Shown here: piece after piece, positions 8,725-17,951 of the stretch | Layout: the number at the start of each line of letters is the position of its first letter | Numbering within the stretch: position 1 is the stretch's first letter | From: an uncultured Paraglaciecola sp. | GTDB taxonomy: Bacteria; Pseudomonadota; Gammaproteobacteria; Enterobacterales; Alteromonadaceae | NCBI RefSeq assembly: GCF_937123705.1 | Contig: NZ_CAKZKO010000204.1 | Coordinates: forward strand, 1-64,000 | Direction: 5' to 3' | Length of the DNA: 64,000 nucleotides | Position numbers and translations under genes: made by a program | The notes under the pieces: generated by a model | Database searches by the model: none | The model's input: only the letters and a program-made list of their open reading frames with translations | Told to the model about the DNA's origin: nothing

Positions 8725-9129
8725 ATGCAGATAAGCAAAGATAAAACGTTATTAGACAGACTAGGCATTTGGGCCTCCAGTTTGTGTGCGTTGCATTGCT
8801 TGTTACTACCTATTTTAATTCCTCTTGTTCCTCTTGTTGGTGCGTTATTTTTTGCTCAAGATTGGTTTGAAAAAGGTATTTTGTCCCTTTCGATGATCAT
8901 GGGATTTTGGGCGCTGTTTTCTGGTTTTTATCGTTATCACAGACAGCTTTATCCTTTATACAGCCTAGTTTTGGGCGGGGTAATTTATTGGAATAAAGAT
9001 ATTTTTGGCGAGTCTTACGAACCTTTTACTATTGCAGTGGGGGCTTTTTTGATTGTTGGCGCCCATATAGTGAATTTAAAGCTGTGTCAGAGCTGTCAAG
9101 ATTGCGAGTCTGAGTGCGCTAGCTCTTAG
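8725..9129 (+). CDS. MerC domain-containing membrane protein, probably Zur-regulated
   Basis: 134 aa with about four transmembrane helices. The first contains LCALHCLLLPILIP, the CxxHC signature of the MerC family, whose founding member transports Hg(II). A Cys-rich tail, CQSCQDCESECASS, ends the protein and could bind a soft or borderline metal. The Zur box at 8680-8702 suggests zinc acquisition or zinc-stress handling rather than mercury resistance. No mer genes are nearby. The C-terminus overlaps the convergent ugpQ-like gene by 11 bp. Confidence 0.88.
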   Translation: MQISKDKTLLDRLGIWASSLCALHCLLLPILIPLVPLVGALFFAQDWFEKGILSLSMIMGFWALFSGFYRYHRQLYPLYSLVLGGVIYWNKDIFGESYEPFTIAVGAFLIVGAHIVNLKLCQSCQDCESECASS

Positions 9130-9826
9130 TATCTTTATTAGTAAGTACCGCCTTTGCCTTAGCTGGTCCATTGCTAAATACCCCATCTACTCCCCAAGTT
9201 TGTAACTTAATTAAATCTTCCGCCTCATCAACGGTATAAGCGAATATTTTTAAACCACGACAGTGCGCATCTTCTACAAACGCCTGATCAATAAAACTGC
9301 CATCTACGTTTACTGAGAAGGCACCTAATTGTTCAGCGAATCGAGCCCGATCAATGGGGTTACTGCCAGTTAGCGCGCCTATTTTTATACTCGGGGCAAT
9401 CTCTTTGAAGGCTAACAGCAGATGGTGATTAAAAGATGAAACAATAAACTGTTCTAGTTTAAAATTGAGCCGACTAACTGCATCGCTAATACAAGTATAA
9501 ACAAGCGATACGTCATCCACGCCTTTAAGTTCAATGTTGACTATACATTGGCCTTGAATGCAATTTAATACTTGCCAAAGTGTGGGGACACTTTGCCCCT
9601 GTCCGGCATCTAACTTTTGTAATGTTGCAAGGGTATAGTCAGATAACGAACCTTCACCGTTAGTTGTGCGATTTACCCATTTATCGTGGATCACAACTAA
9701 GTCGCTATCTAATTGGTAGACATCTATTTCAATACCATCCGCTTGTTGCGCTAAAGCTTGCTCAATAGCTACCAAGGTGTTTTCGGGCGCATCGGCACTG
9801 GCGCCTCTATGGGCAATTATCAGCAT
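9119..9826 (-). CDS. ugpQ: glycerophosphodiester phosphodiesterase
   Basis: 235-aa GDPD-family enzyme hydrolysing glycerophosphodiesters to glycerol-3-phosphate plus an alcohol. It starts with IAHRGASADAPENTLVA, containing the catalytic HRG and the acidic EN pair. EIDVYQLDSDLVVIHD follows, with the ExD and HD metal and catalytic residues, then NIELK. There is no signal peptide, so it is a cytoplasmic UgpQ-type enzyme rather than periplasmic GlpQ. It is the last gene of a minus-strand run after an EamA transporter and psd, and it overlaps the convergent MerC-like gene. Confidence 0.92.
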   Translation of the reverse strand: MLIIAHRGASADAPENTLVAIEQALAQQADGIEIDVYQLDSDLVVIHDKWVNRTTNGEGSLSDYTLATLQKLDAGQGQSVPTLWQVLNCIQGQCIVNIELKGVDDVSLVYTCISDAVSRLNFKLEQFIVSSFNHHLLLAFKEIAPSIKIGALTGSNPIDRARFAEQLGAFSVNVDGSFIDQAFVEDAHCRGLKIFAYTVDEAEDLIKLQTWGVDGVFSNGPAKAKAVLTNKDTKS

Positions 9827-9838
9827 GACGTTAGGACT

Positions 9839-10711
9839 CTAGGTAGAAGGTTTGTGAAGTTTTTGCGCGTTGATAGTTTCATATATTGCGGCAGATATCA
9901 CTAATAATCCTCCGACTATAGTTTGCCATCTTGGTTGCTCATCTAACACTATTATTGCAAGACTCACACCGTATAAAGGTTGCATACAGGCAATCAACGA
10001 AAAGGTTTTGGCTCGTAAATGTTTCAGACTAGCGGCAATTAATGCATGGGGTACGGCGGTTAAAAATATTCCCAGTACTACTAACCCTATATAGGTTTCT
10101 TGACTGGCATTAAATATTTCATCAGTTGAAAAAAAACTGAGTGAGATAAAAATTACTAAGGTCTGGTAGGCCATGGCATGGGCGCCAGAATAGTGGGAAA
10201 AATGCTTACGATGTACCAAGTTTCTAACAGAATACAAAATGGCAGACGCAATACCAATTAATACACCTAAAGTGACTTCGTTTTCTAAGGAGATTTCTGG
10301 CACCAGAAGATAAACACCAAAAAGTACCACAAAGGCGCTAACGATATCTTGCCAGACTAAACGTATACCTTCGAAAAAAGGTTCTAAAAGAACAGTCATT
10401 ACAGGGAAAGTGAATAGCGCAATCATACCTACAGAGACCGAAGAGTATTGCATAGCCGCAAAATAGCTGACCCAGTGCGCCGCCATCAGCAGACCTAAAA
10501 ACACCGCCACGCAATAGTCTTTCGCGCTGTTTAATCGAATCGAGCCTTTTAACAATTTGACTATGGCAAACAACATCACGCTGGCGACAATTGCTCGGCC
10601 AAAGGTGATATCAATGGCATTGAGAGGCAGTAACTTCGAAAATAATGCTGTGGCACCCAGCAATGCCATAGTGACATGCAGAGACCACAAACTTTTTTTA
10701 ACGGGATCCAC
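9839..10711 (-). CDS. EamA/RhaT family (DMT) transporter
   Basis: 290-aa protein with about ten hydrophobic helices in two repeated EamA halves (about residues 8-140 and 150-285). This is the layout of drug/metabolite transporters, typically exporting amino acids or small metabolites. Substrate cannot be read from sequence. The start lies 3 nt after the psd stop and the ugpQ-like gene follows by 12 bp, so the three are probably co-transcribed. Confidence 0.88.
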   Translation of the reverse strand: MDPVKKSLWSLHVTMALLGATALFSKLLPLNAIDITFGRAIVASVMLFAIVKLLKGSIRLNSAKDYCVAVFLGLLMAAHWVSYFAAMQYSSVSVGMIALFTFPVMTVLLEPFFEGIRLVWQDIVSAFVVLFGVYLLVPEISLENEVTLGVLIGIASAILYSVRNLVHRKHFSHYSGAHAMAYQTLVIFISLSFFSTDEIFNASQETYIGLVVLGIFLTAVPHALIAASLKHLRAKTFSLIACMQPLYGVSLAIIVLDEQPRWQTIVGGLLVISAAIYETINAQKLHKPST

Positions 10712-10714
10712 TGG

Positions 10715-11575
10715 TTACTTAGTAATAGTTGCGAAAACGTCGCCGAGGCGCGTAACGTCTCCTGCACTAAGTGATGCGAATTCAATCGTATCGGATTCGA
10801 AACACGCCACTATGGTTGAGCCAAGTTTAAATAGCCCCATTTCTTCGCCTTTTTCGATGAAAACTGCATTGTCGCCTGCGCTCGGGTACTGCCAATGTTG
10901 AACGTTTTTACCTGCGGGTGGCGATACTGTGCCTGCCCACTTGGTTTCGATGCTGGCCACGATAGTCGCGCCCACTAACACCATCGCCATTTTGCCTATT
11001 TGCGTGTCGAAAATGGCCACTACCCGCTCGTTTCTGGCAAACAAGCCTGGTACGCGCTCGGCAGTTAGAGGACTAACCGAAAATAATTCACCGGGCACAT
11101 AAATCATGTCGGTTAATTGCCCATCAATTGGCATATGAATGCGATGATAATCTTTGGGAGACAGGTATATTGTGGCAAATTTACCATCTAAAAAAGGTTG
11201 GGCGACTTCAGGTTTGCCGCCTAATAGCGTGGTTAAACTGTAGTCATGGCCTTTGGCCTGGAATATGGCGTCGTGCCTAATATCACCTAATTGGCTAACG
11301 GCTCCATCTACAGGCAAGGCGAGTTGTTTATTGTCGTCACAAATGGTGCGTACGCCGGTTTTTAATTCTCGCGTAAAAAATGCGTTAAATGAAGCATAAG
11401 ATTCTGGATTTGCATCCAGTGCTTCAGACATATCCACTTTATATTGCTTAATAAAAAGTTTAATAATGGCTGTGGTAACCACGCCTGCTTCAGCAGCAGC
11501 TAAGGTACCAACTAAACGGGATAAAAGATGTTTAGGGGTGGCATACTGCAAAGCAATTTTTAACGAATCTAACAA
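10715..11575 (-). CDS. psd: phosphatidylserine decarboxylase proenzyme
   Basis: Inner-membrane-associated enzyme making phosphatidylethanolamine from phosphatidylserine. The 286-aa proenzyme self-cleaves at LGST (251-254), between Gly252 and Ser253, to create the pyruvoyl group. That motif and the conserved DYHRIHMP segment are present. E. coli also has psd next to rsgA and orn, and here rsgA is upstream on the same strand (126-bp gap) with orn divergent. Confidence 0.96.
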   Translation of the reverse strand: MLDSLKIALQYATPKHLLSRLVGTLAAAEAGVVTTAIIKLFIKQYKVDMSEALDANPESYASFNAFFTRELKTGVRTICDDNKQLALPVDGAVSQLGDIRHDAIFQAKGHDYSLTTLLGGKPEVAQPFLDGKFATIYLSPKDYHRIHMPIDGQLTDMIYVPGELFSVSPLTAERVPGLFARNERVVAIFDTQIGKMAMVLVGATIVASIETKWAGTVSPPAGKNVQHWQYPSAGDNAVFIEKGEEMGLFKLGSTIVACFESDTIEFASLSAGDVTRLGDVFATITK

Positions 11576-11701
11576 AGTAGTTTTCCTAATGAGCTAATTT
11601 TACCACCGTGAATTATACCCCAATATTCTCAAAAGATTGCTCAAAACTAAGTTCAATAGGCTATATGCTAGTCGGTTTTGCTGTGGTGGCAAAGCGCAGC
11701 A

Positions 11702-12736
11702 CTACACTTTGGTATGCGCTGGGCGCAACTCGTCCATATTGAGCAAAATTTTATGATAGCTTTGATAACGTTGCGCGCTAATCTTGCCTTCTGCAACGGC
11801 TGCTTTAATCAGGCAACCAGGATCGTCGCCATGCTTACAGTCTCGAAATTTGCAGCCGCCTAGGTAATCTCTAAACTCTTTGAAGCCATTGGTTAGCCTT
11901 TCAACAGGTAAATGCCATAGGGCGAACTCACGAACACCTGGTGAATCAATTAAATCGCCACCCGCGGGAAAATGCAGCAGTTTTGCTGTGGTTGTGGTGT
12001 GTTGACCTAAACCAGAGTTGTCAGAAATGTCGCCAATCACTTCATCAGCATCGGGTAATAATTCATTGATTAAACTTGATTTACCCACACCTGACTGACC
12101 TACAAACACACTGACTTTGTCTTTTAAACAGGCGGCCAATTCATCAAGCCCAGTTAATGTTTTACAACTGGTGTAAACAATCTGATAGCCAACTTCTCGG
12201 TAAATGTTAAGTTGCTTCTCGACTTCCTCCCGTTGCTGCTGATCCAGTAGCTCTACTTTATTGACCAGAATGACTGGGGTGATCTCAACGTCTTCAGCGG
12301 CAACTAGGTATCTATCTATAATGTTCAAAGACAAAGTGGGTAAAATAGAACTGACAATAATTATTTGATCGATGTTGGCCGCCACAGGTTTTACGCCATC
12401 GTAAAAATCGGGGCGGGTGAGAACGGATTTTCTGTCTTGAACTATTTCAATTACGCCACTAATGGATAATGACTGATCTTTTCCCGGTCTAAATAATACC
12501 TCATCCCCACACACCACGCTTTTTATGGTGCGGCGCATATGGCATCTATGTACCACTCCTGCACTGTCTTCAACATCTGCATGTTTTCCAAAGCGACCAA
12601 TTACTCGCCCACTTTGCTGCTCAGCAAACTGAGCATCTTCAATTTCCTTTGGACTACTAGATTGTGAAAGACGCTTAGAACGATTTACCGAAACCTGTCG
12701 TTTCTGGCGATTTGTTAACTTTGGTTTTTTAGCCAC
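11702..12736 (-). CDS. rsgA: small ribosomal subunit biogenesis GTPase RsgA
   Basis: Circularly permuted GTPase acting late in 30S maturation. I use the GTG start at 12736 (product begins MAKKPKLTNRQKRQV, 344 aa), because homologues start with this basic, Lys-rich stretch. The open frame extends upstream to 12802. An OB-fold comes first, then the permuted G motifs (NKVEL before GQSGVGKSSL, then DSPGVREF). A C-terminal zinc knuckle, CKFRDCKHGDDPGC, completes the protein. It is divergent from orn across 115 bp. Confidence 0.95.
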   Translation of the reverse strand: MAKKPKLTNRQKRQVSVNRSKRLSQSSSPKEIEDAQFAEQQSGRVIGRFGKHADVEDSAGVVHRCHMRRTIKSVVCGDEVLFRPGKDQSLSISGVIEIVQDRKSVLTRPDFYDGVKPVAANIDQIIIVSSILPTLSLNIIDRYLVAAEDVEITPVILVNKVELLDQQQREEVEKQLNIYREVGYQIVYTSCKTLTGLDELAACLKDKVSVFVGQSGVGKSSLINELLPDADEVIGDISDNSGLGQHTTTTAKLLHFPAGGDLIDSPGVREFALWHLPVERLTNGFKEFRDYLGGCKFRDCKHGDDPGCLIKAAVAEGKISAQRYQSYHKILLNMDELRPAHTKV

Positions 12737-12851
12737 GTTTATCTTTGCTGTAATTAATACTATTTCGAGTATCATGTTACCGTTTGAAGCGCCGGATACC
12801 AATCATTAATGTATCTGTCGTCCGTTCGATTACTTTTATCCAGGAGCCAGC

Positions 12852-13397
12852 ATGTCTGTAAACAATGAAAATTTAGTATGGATCGATATGGAGATGACAG
12901 GGCTCGAACCTGAAACTGATGTTGTCCTAGAAATAGCTACCATAGTGACTGATAAGGACTTAAATATTCTGGCTGAAGGGCCAGTACTTGCCATTTATCA
13001 ACCAGATGACGTGCTCGATGGTATGGATCAATGGTGTATCGATACCCATGGCAAAACGGGGTTAACCCAACGTTGTCGCGATAGTCAGGTGAATGAACAA
13101 CAAGCAGTGGAACAAACTATCGCTTTTTTACAGGATTTTGTGCCTAAAGGTGTCTCTCCGTTATGTGGTAACACTATTGGTCAAGATAGGCGTTTCTTAG
13201 TGAAGTATATGTCTGAGCTTGAACAGTATTTTCATTATCGAAGTGTGGACGTCAGCACTATCAAAGAGTTAGTACGTCGCTGGAAACCCGAATTGCTTGA
13301 TGGTTTCCACAAAAAAGGCGTGCATTTAGCATTAGATGACATTCGAGAGTCCATTGCTGAAATGGTGTATTATCGCCAGCATGTCTTTACGATTTAG
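12852..13397 (+). CDS. orn: oligoribonuclease
   Basis: 181-aa 3'-5' exoribonuclease of the DEDDh family. It degrades 2-5-nt RNAs, including pGpG from c-di-GMP turnover. Visible motifs: WIDMEMTGL (first D and E), GNTIGQDRRFL (second D) and HLALDDIRESI (catalytic His and final Asp). An AGGAGCC ribosome binding site precedes the ATG. The rsgA-orn divergent pair is conserved in gammaproteobacteria. Confidence 0.97.
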   Translation: MSVNNENLVWIDMEMTGLEPETDVVLEIATIVTDKDLNILAEGPVLAIYQPDDVLDGMDQWCIDTHGKTGLTQRCRDSQVNEQQAVEQTIAFLQDFVPKGVSPLCGNTIGQDRRFLVKYMSELEQYFHYRSVDVSTIKELVRRWKPELLDGFHKKGVHLALDDIRESIAEMVYYRQHVFTI

Positions 13398-13477
13398 TGA
13401 AATCAGGCGGTTTATGTATACAATTTCGGCAATCTCACGAAATTTTCAAAAAAAATCACAAAAATTGCTTTTAAGAC

Positions 13478-13505
13478 TTGCATAGGCCTCTTATTTTTGT
13501 AAAAT
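13478..13505 (+). promoter_or_regulatory. sigma70-type promoter of tRNA-Gly
   Basis: -35 TTGCAT (13478-13483), 16-bp spacer, -10 TAAAAT (13500-13505). A GC-rich discriminator GCGCCTCCG follows, as is usual for stringently controlled stable-RNA promoters. About 40 bp upstream of the tRNA. Confidence 0.65.
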
Positions 13506-13554
13506 GCGCCTCCGTTTTGAGGAACCACATCTTAAAACGTCAGTACAACATTAT

Positions 13555-13629
13555 GCGGGAATAGCTCAGTGGTAGAGCACAACCTTGCCAAGGTTGGGGT
13601 CGCGAGTTCGAATCTCGTTTCCCGCTCCA
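13555..13629 (+). tRNA. glyV: tRNA-Gly (GCC)
   Basis: A 75-nt cloverleaf: acceptor GCGGGAA / TTCCCGC, D stem GCTC/GAGC, anticodon stem CAACC/GGTTG with loop TTGCCAA (anticodon GCC). The T arm is GCGAGTTCGAATCTCGT and CCA is encoded. It is nearly identical to E. coli tRNA-Gly(GCC). It is a single-copy gene here, and no clear attachment-site duplication was noticed nearby. Confidence 0.96.
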
Positions 13630-13715
13630 ATGTTTAACACTTCTTCAACAAAATCATTGCTATTGACTTAGCACAAATTCATAATCATTCACTGGTCTAA
13701 CCAGAGGTAATAATT

Positions 13716-14207
13716 ATGACTGTAGTAAATCCCCTCAGAACTTTTGTTGACAACGTTAATCACTATCCCTTATGGCTAAGTTCTAGGCTTATGACATGGG
13801 CGTTTAGGTACAAAGTTAAGCTCGCAGGTACCACAGGTATAGAAGTGCTGCATACAGACGGAAAATCAGCGACCTACAGGCAAAAAAATCGTAAAAAAGC
13901 TCAAAACCATATTGGCAGTGTACATGCGGCGGCCATGGCATTGTTAGCTGAGTCATGTACCGGTTTTATAGTGGGGATCAATTTGCCGGGCGATAAGTTA
14001 CCTTTGATAAAACGCATGAACTTAAACTACGTTAAACGGGCCACAGGTGATATGACAGCCGTTGCCAGCTTAACTGACGAGCAAATTACCTTGATGCAAA
14101 CCACTGATAAAGGTGAAGTGAGTGTTAAGGTACAAGTAACAGATGTCACAGGTATTGAACCCTTAGAGTGCGAAATGATTTGGGCATGGGTACCCAAAAA
14201 TAAGTGA
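13716..14207 (+). CDS. DUF4442 domain-containing protein (hotdog-fold, thioesterase-like)
   Basis: 163 aa. The central segment NHIGSVHAAAMALLAES is typical of DUF4442/PaaI-like hotdog proteins, where a helix preceded by Asn-His and Gly carries the active region. Such proteins are thought to act on acyl-CoA or acyl-ACP thioesters. The substrate is not predictable from sequence. An AGAGG ribosome binding site lies before the ATG. It stands alone between the tRNA and the MaoP-like gene. Confidence 0.82.
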   Translation: MTVVNPLRTFVDNVNHYPLWLSSRLMTWAFRYKVKLAGTTGIEVLHTDGKSATYRQKNRKKAQNHIGSVHAAAMALLAESCTGFIVGINLPGDKLPLIKRMNLNYVKRATGDMTAVASLTDEQITLMQTTDKGEVSVKVQVTDVTGIEPLECEMIWAWVPKNK

Positions 14208-14413
14208 TAATTCATAAGCCAAGTTTTTAGATCGACAGTCATATCCAATTACTGCAATAAAAAAATCATCTCAAAAAGTTGACAGAATCCAGTTTTAAAT
14301 TATAAAGCAAGACAAGGATCAATTGAGTGTCTTGCTTCTCTAATACCAGTTCAATTTTCCTTAAAATCTATGTCTTTGAATTTTATGATTTTATTTTTCG
14401 AGGTGTGGTTACT

Positions 14414-14788
14414 ATGAAACTTACCAGAGAGTCTTTAACTAATCGAATTTTCAGTGATCCCAAGAACTACCCTTATGGTTTTTCTCGATCTGGAGATTTT
14501 TCAATAAATGAAAGTAAGGCTTTATCTCAGTATGGCTGCCTTATCGCTGCCTTAGTTGATGGGGAGATTGATGAGCAAACGGGAGACGATCGCCATTTGC
14601 TAGCTGTTGTTTATGGTACTGAGCCACCAGAAACTGTTGCTGAAAAAGCTTGGATGAAATATCAAAAGCGTATCAATCGACCTAAGTTAATGAGTATATG
14701 CGGTAATTATAATTCAGGTGTTAGCGATGAAGGCGAGAGCAATGAGATTGAGCAAGGTGATATTGAAGTTGAAATTGACGAAGATTAG
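14414..14788 (+). CDS. maoP: MaoP / DUF413 family protein
   Basis: 124 aa from the ATG at 14414, chosen over an upstream in-frame start because AGGTGTGG sits just before it and the product then aligns with E. coli MaoP (YifE). Shared features: NYPYGFSRSGDFSI near residue 16, the LLAVVYGTEPPET region and WMKYQKRINRPK. In E. coli, MaoP with the maoS site organises the Ori macrodomain. The C-terminus is very acidic. A second, more diverged paralogue lies at 40930-41298 near hdfR. By sequence this copy is closer to E. coli MaoP; by synteny the other is. Confidence 0.85.
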   Translation: MKLTRESLTNRIFSDPKNYPYGFSRSGDFSINESKALSQYGCLIAALVDGEIDEQTGDDRHLLAVVYGTEPPETVAEKAWMKYQKRINRPKLMSICGNYNSGVSDEGESNEIEQGDIEVEIDED

Positions 14789-14993
14789 TCATCATCACGT
14801 CCAGTTTATTGTTAAATAAATGTAAATCATCCTAATATTGTGTTTTACAATCGCCTTGGTAGGATCTAAATCCTAATATTTATTTATATAGGGATAAATA
14901 TTTCTTTTTTGTCTGTGTTCATGTTTAAATTTCCTCCTTGCTGTCGTATAGTGCATTTTCCTTTTAATTTAATATAGTTCTGGAGTGATTCTG

Positions 14994-16712
14994 ATGGAGA
15001 TGATGTCAGGCGCCGCAATGGTTGTGCGTACGCTAAAAGATATAGGGGTAAAACATGTATTCGGTTATCCAGGTGGAGCCGTCCTTGATATTTATGATGC
15101 GTTATATGCGCAACAAGATGTCGAACATGTGCTCGTCCGTCACGAACAAGCTGCAGCTCATATGGCCGATGGTTATGCCAGATCTACTGGTACAACGGGT
15201 ACTGTTTTAGTCACTTCAGGTCCGGGTGCAACCAACACCATTACGGGGATCGCAACTGCCTTTATGGACTCAATCCCTATGGTAGTGTTATCGGGTCAAG
15301 TACCCTCTAAACATATTGGTGAAGATGCCTTTCAAGAAACCGACATGGTGGGATGTTCTCGGCCTATTGTTAAGCATAGTTTTTTGGTTAAACGTGCGGT
15401 TGATATTCCAGAGGCCATTGCTAAGGCCTATTATATTGCCAACACTGGCCGTCCAGGCCCAGTAGTAGTGGATTTACCTAAAGACATAGTGAACGTGTTG
15501 GAAGAGCATCCTTATGAGTTTCCAAAAGATATCTCAATGCGTTCTTATAACCCTACCCTTAAAGGTCATAACAAGCAGATTAAAAAAGCGGTTAAAACCC
15601 TATTAGAAGCCAAGCGCCCCATTCTTTACGTTGGTGGCGGTGCGATTTCGGCTGAAGCGAGTGAGTTGGTCACTGAGATAGCGGGAAAACTCAATGCTCC
15701 GGTTACCTCTACTTTAATGGGGTTAGGCGCATTTTCGTCGGTACACGAGCAATTTGTGGGTATGCTAGGTATGCATGGCAGGTTAGAAGCAAACAAAGCC
15801 ATGCATAACGCCGATTGTATTTTGGCCTTAGGCGCACGTTTTGACGATAGGGTGACCAACGATGTAGATAAATTTTGTCCACATGCAAGCATAGTACATG
15901 TGGATATTGACCCTGCGTCTATTTCAAAAATTGTTGGCGCCCACGTACCTGTTGTTGGCAGTGTTGACGAGGTGGCCAAGCAGTTACTGAGAGAGATGGG
16001 CAGAATCGACGCTAAGGCTCAAAAAGAAAAAATAGCGGATTGGTGGAAGCAAATCGAGCAATGGCGCGCTCGCAATTGCTTAGACTATAAAAAAGATAAA
16101 AACTTGATCAAACCTCAAGAAGTCATTGAGTCTCTGTATAAGCATACCCAAGGTGATGCGTACGTTAGCTCTGATGTAGGGCAGCATCAAATGTTTGCCG
16201 CTCTATATTATCCTTTTGCAAAACCAAGGCGTTGGATCAATTCAGGTGGATTAGGCACCATGGGCTTTGGATTACCCGCCGCAATGGGCGTGCAAATGGC
16301 CCACCCTGAAGCTGTGTCTACTGTGGTAACAGGGGATGGCAGTATTCAAATGAATATCCAAGAGCTAGCAACATGTATGCAATACAATTTGCCTATCAAA
16401 ATTATCTCATTGAATAACCGTGCACTAGGTATGGTGCGCCAATGGCAAGATATGATTTACAAAGGCCGTCATTCTCACTCCTATATGGATTCTATGCCTG
16501 ATTTTGTTAAATTGGCCGAGGCTTATGGACATATTGGTATTAGAGTGACTAAACCTGAAGAGCTGGACGAAGCTATGGCAAAGTGTTTTGCGGCTAAAGA
16601 TAGATTGGTATTTATGGACATTGAAATAGATCAAAATGAACACGTTTACCCTATGCAAATTAAGTTTGGTGCTATGGATGATATGCGTTTAAGTAAAACG
16701 GAGCGTACCTAA
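14994..16712 (+). CDS. ilvI: acetolactate synthase 3 large subunit
   Basis: Catalytic subunit of a ThDP- and FAD-dependent acetohydroxyacid synthase, the first common step of branched-chain amino acid synthesis. I use the ATG at 14994 (572 aa, MEMMSGAAMVV) because GGAGTG lies 7 nt upstream and E. coli IlvI starts MEMLSGAEMVV. The catalytic Glu is in VRHEQAAAHMADG. The ThDP motif runs from GDGSIQMN to NN. It closely matches E. coli IlvI throughout, including the C-terminal LSKTERT. The stop overlaps the ilvH start by 1 nt. No leader peptide or attenuator is obvious upstream. Confidence 0.96.
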   Translation: MEMMSGAAMVVRTLKDIGVKHVFGYPGGAVLDIYDALYAQQDVEHVLVRHEQAAAHMADGYARSTGTTGTVLVTSGPGATNTITGIATAFMDSIPMVVLSGQVPSKHIGEDAFQETDMVGCSRPIVKHSFLVKRAVDIPEAIAKAYYIANTGRPGPVVVDLPKDIVNVLEEHPYEFPKDISMRSYNPTLKGHNKQIKKAVKTLLEAKRPILYVGGGAISAEASELVTEIAGKLNAPVTSTLMGLGAFSSVHEQFVGMLGMHGRLEANKAMHNADCILALGARFDDRVTNDVDKFCPHASIVHVDIDPASISKIVGAHVPVVGSVDEVAKQLLREMGRIDAKAQKEKIADWWKQIEQWRARNCLDYKKDKNLIKPQEVIESLYKHTQGDAYVSSDVGQHQMFAALYYPFAKPRRWINSGGLGTMGFGLPAAMGVQMAHPEAVSTVVTGDGSIQMNIQELATCMQYNLPIKIISLNNRALGMVRQWQDMIYKGRHSHSYMDSMPDFVKLAEAYGHIGIRVTKPEELDEAMAKCFAAKDRLVFMDIEIDQNEHVYPMQIKFGAMDDMRLSKTERT

Positions 16713-17209
16713 TGAGAAGAATTATTTCTGTTTTAATGGAAAATGCACCGGGTTCATTATCACGCATAGTAGGAGTGTTTTCACAACGGGGTTACAATGT
16801 CGATTCCTTGTGCGTGGCACCCACTGACGATAAGAGTCTGTCACGCTTGACTATAGTCACTCATGGTGATGATAAAGTGATTGAGCAGATCACTAAACAG
16901 GTTAACAAGCTGATAGATGTATTAAAAGTCACTGATTTAACGGATGGCCATCATGTTGAACGCGAGTTGATGTTAGTAAAAGTTGCTACTCGAAGTGAAC
17001 TGATACGTGCAGAGGTCAAACGTAATGTGGACATATTTAGGGCACAAATTGTGGATGTAGATGCCAATAACTACACCATTCAAGTAACGGGTACCAGCGA
17101 TAAACTCGATGCGTTCGCTCATACATTAAGTCAAAGCACTGAAATCATTGAGGCATCAAGAACAGGAGTTTGTGGCTTAGCCAGAGGTGAAAAAGCGCTT
17201 CGTCCATAA
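16712..17209 (+). CDS. ilvH: acetolactate synthase 3 small subunit
   Basis: 165-aa regulatory subunit. The N-terminal ACT domain (RRIISVLMENAPGSLSRIVGVF, residues 2-23, with the Gly and Asn of the valine-feedback site) precedes the C-terminal ACT-like half. It stimulates IlvI and confers valine inhibition. The TAATG overlap with ilvI indicates translational coupling. A convergent-facing terminator at 17233-17270 closes the operon. Confidence 0.96.
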   Translation: MRRIISVLMENAPGSLSRIVGVFSQRGYNVDSLCVAPTDDKSLSRLTIVTHGDDKVIEQITKQVNKLIDVLKVTDLTDGHHVERELMLVKVATRSELIRAEVKRNVDIFRAQIVDVDANNYTIQVTGTSDKLDAFAHTLSQSTEIIEASRTGVCGLARGEKALRP

Positions 17210-17232
17210 AATGTAATTCAATTAAATGTAAT

Positions 17233-17270
17233 AAAGCCCTTATACGGATTAATGGTATTAGGGCTTGTTT
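17233..17270. terminator. terminator between ilvH and tdk
   Basis: Stem AAGCCCTTATAC / GTATTAGGGCTT with one mismatch, loop GGATTAATG, then GTTT. It separates the convergent ilvIH and tdk genes. Confidence 0.7.
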
Positions 17271-17282
17271 GGTATCAGCTAG

Positions 17283-17858
17283 TCACCAAACAAGCTCAGA
17301 GAAGTGCTGGCGGCACATAGACTCGTATCTATCGTTACCTCCTACTTCTACCTGTTCGCCCTCTTTAACGGCCTGACCATGTTCGTCGATTCTGACAACA
17401 AAGGTTGCTTTACGACCACAATGACAAATAGTTTTTAGCTCGATGAGTTTGTCGGCCCAAGCCAACAGATAACGACTGCCTTCAAAGGTTTCTGCCAAAA
17501 AATCAGTTCGCAGACCATAGGCCAATACCGGTACATTGAGTTTATCCACAACATAAATGAGTTGTTGCACTTGCTGTTTGGTTAAAAACTGGGCTTCATC
17601 AATGAACAAACAATCTAATTTTCCATCTTCTAATAGTGTTTCTACGGAGGTGCGCATGTTAGTGTCTGGCGTAAATAGTCGCGCTTCAGCTTCAATACCT
17701 ATTCTTGAAGCGACTTTGCCAACACCAAATCTATCGTCTAATGCAGCGGTAAAAATCTCTGCTTTCATGCCTCTTTCGGCATAGTTATAAGCGGATTGCA
17801 GTAAAGAAGTGGACTTACCAGCGTTCATCGCCGAGTAATAGAAGTAAAGTTGCGCCAT
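17283..17858 (-). CDS. tdk: thymidine kinase
   Basis: 191-aa type II thymidine kinase for the thymidine salvage pathway. Walker A lies in SAMNAGKSTSLL (about residues 9-20), the DEAQF Walker B near 88, and the lasso/zinc domain has CHCG and a C-terminal CRQH. It is convergent with ilvH. Single gene; the upstream gene on this strand is the GGDEF/EAL gene, 93 bp away behind a weak hairpin (17887-17910). Confidence 0.96.
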   Translation of the reverse strand: MAQLYFYYSAMNAGKSTSLLQSAYNYAERGMKAEIFTAALDDRFGVGKVASRIGIEAEARLFTPDTNMRTSVETLLEDGKLDCLFIDEAQFLTKQQVQQLIYVVDKLNVPVLAYGLRTDFLAETFEGSRYLLAWADKLIELKTICHCGRKATFVVRIDEHGQAVKEGEQVEVGGNDRYESMCRQHFSELVW

Positions 17859-17886
17859 GTAAAGCTATCTCATTACAAAAACAGCT

Positions 17887-17910
17887 ATTTTGCCTTGATT
17901 AAGACAAAAT
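17887..17910 (-). terminator. weak hairpin between the GGDEF/EAL gene and tdk
   Basis: Read on the minus strand, ATTTTGTCTT and AAGGCAAAAT form a 10-bp stem with one mismatch around AATC. It is followed after AGCTG by five T. It may be a weak terminator for the upstream gene. Confidence 0.4.
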
Positions 17911-17951
17911 TAATATCATCAAAAGCAGTTATTTATTGGGATTATATTAGA

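Noticed and set aside
8725..9129. Mercury resistance determinant (merC)
   Set aside because: No merR, merT, merP or merA nearby, and the promoter carries a Zur box.
13555..13629. tRNA-Gly as an island attachment site
   Set aside because: No integrase or duplicated tRNA 3' end was seen; the following genes look like core genes.
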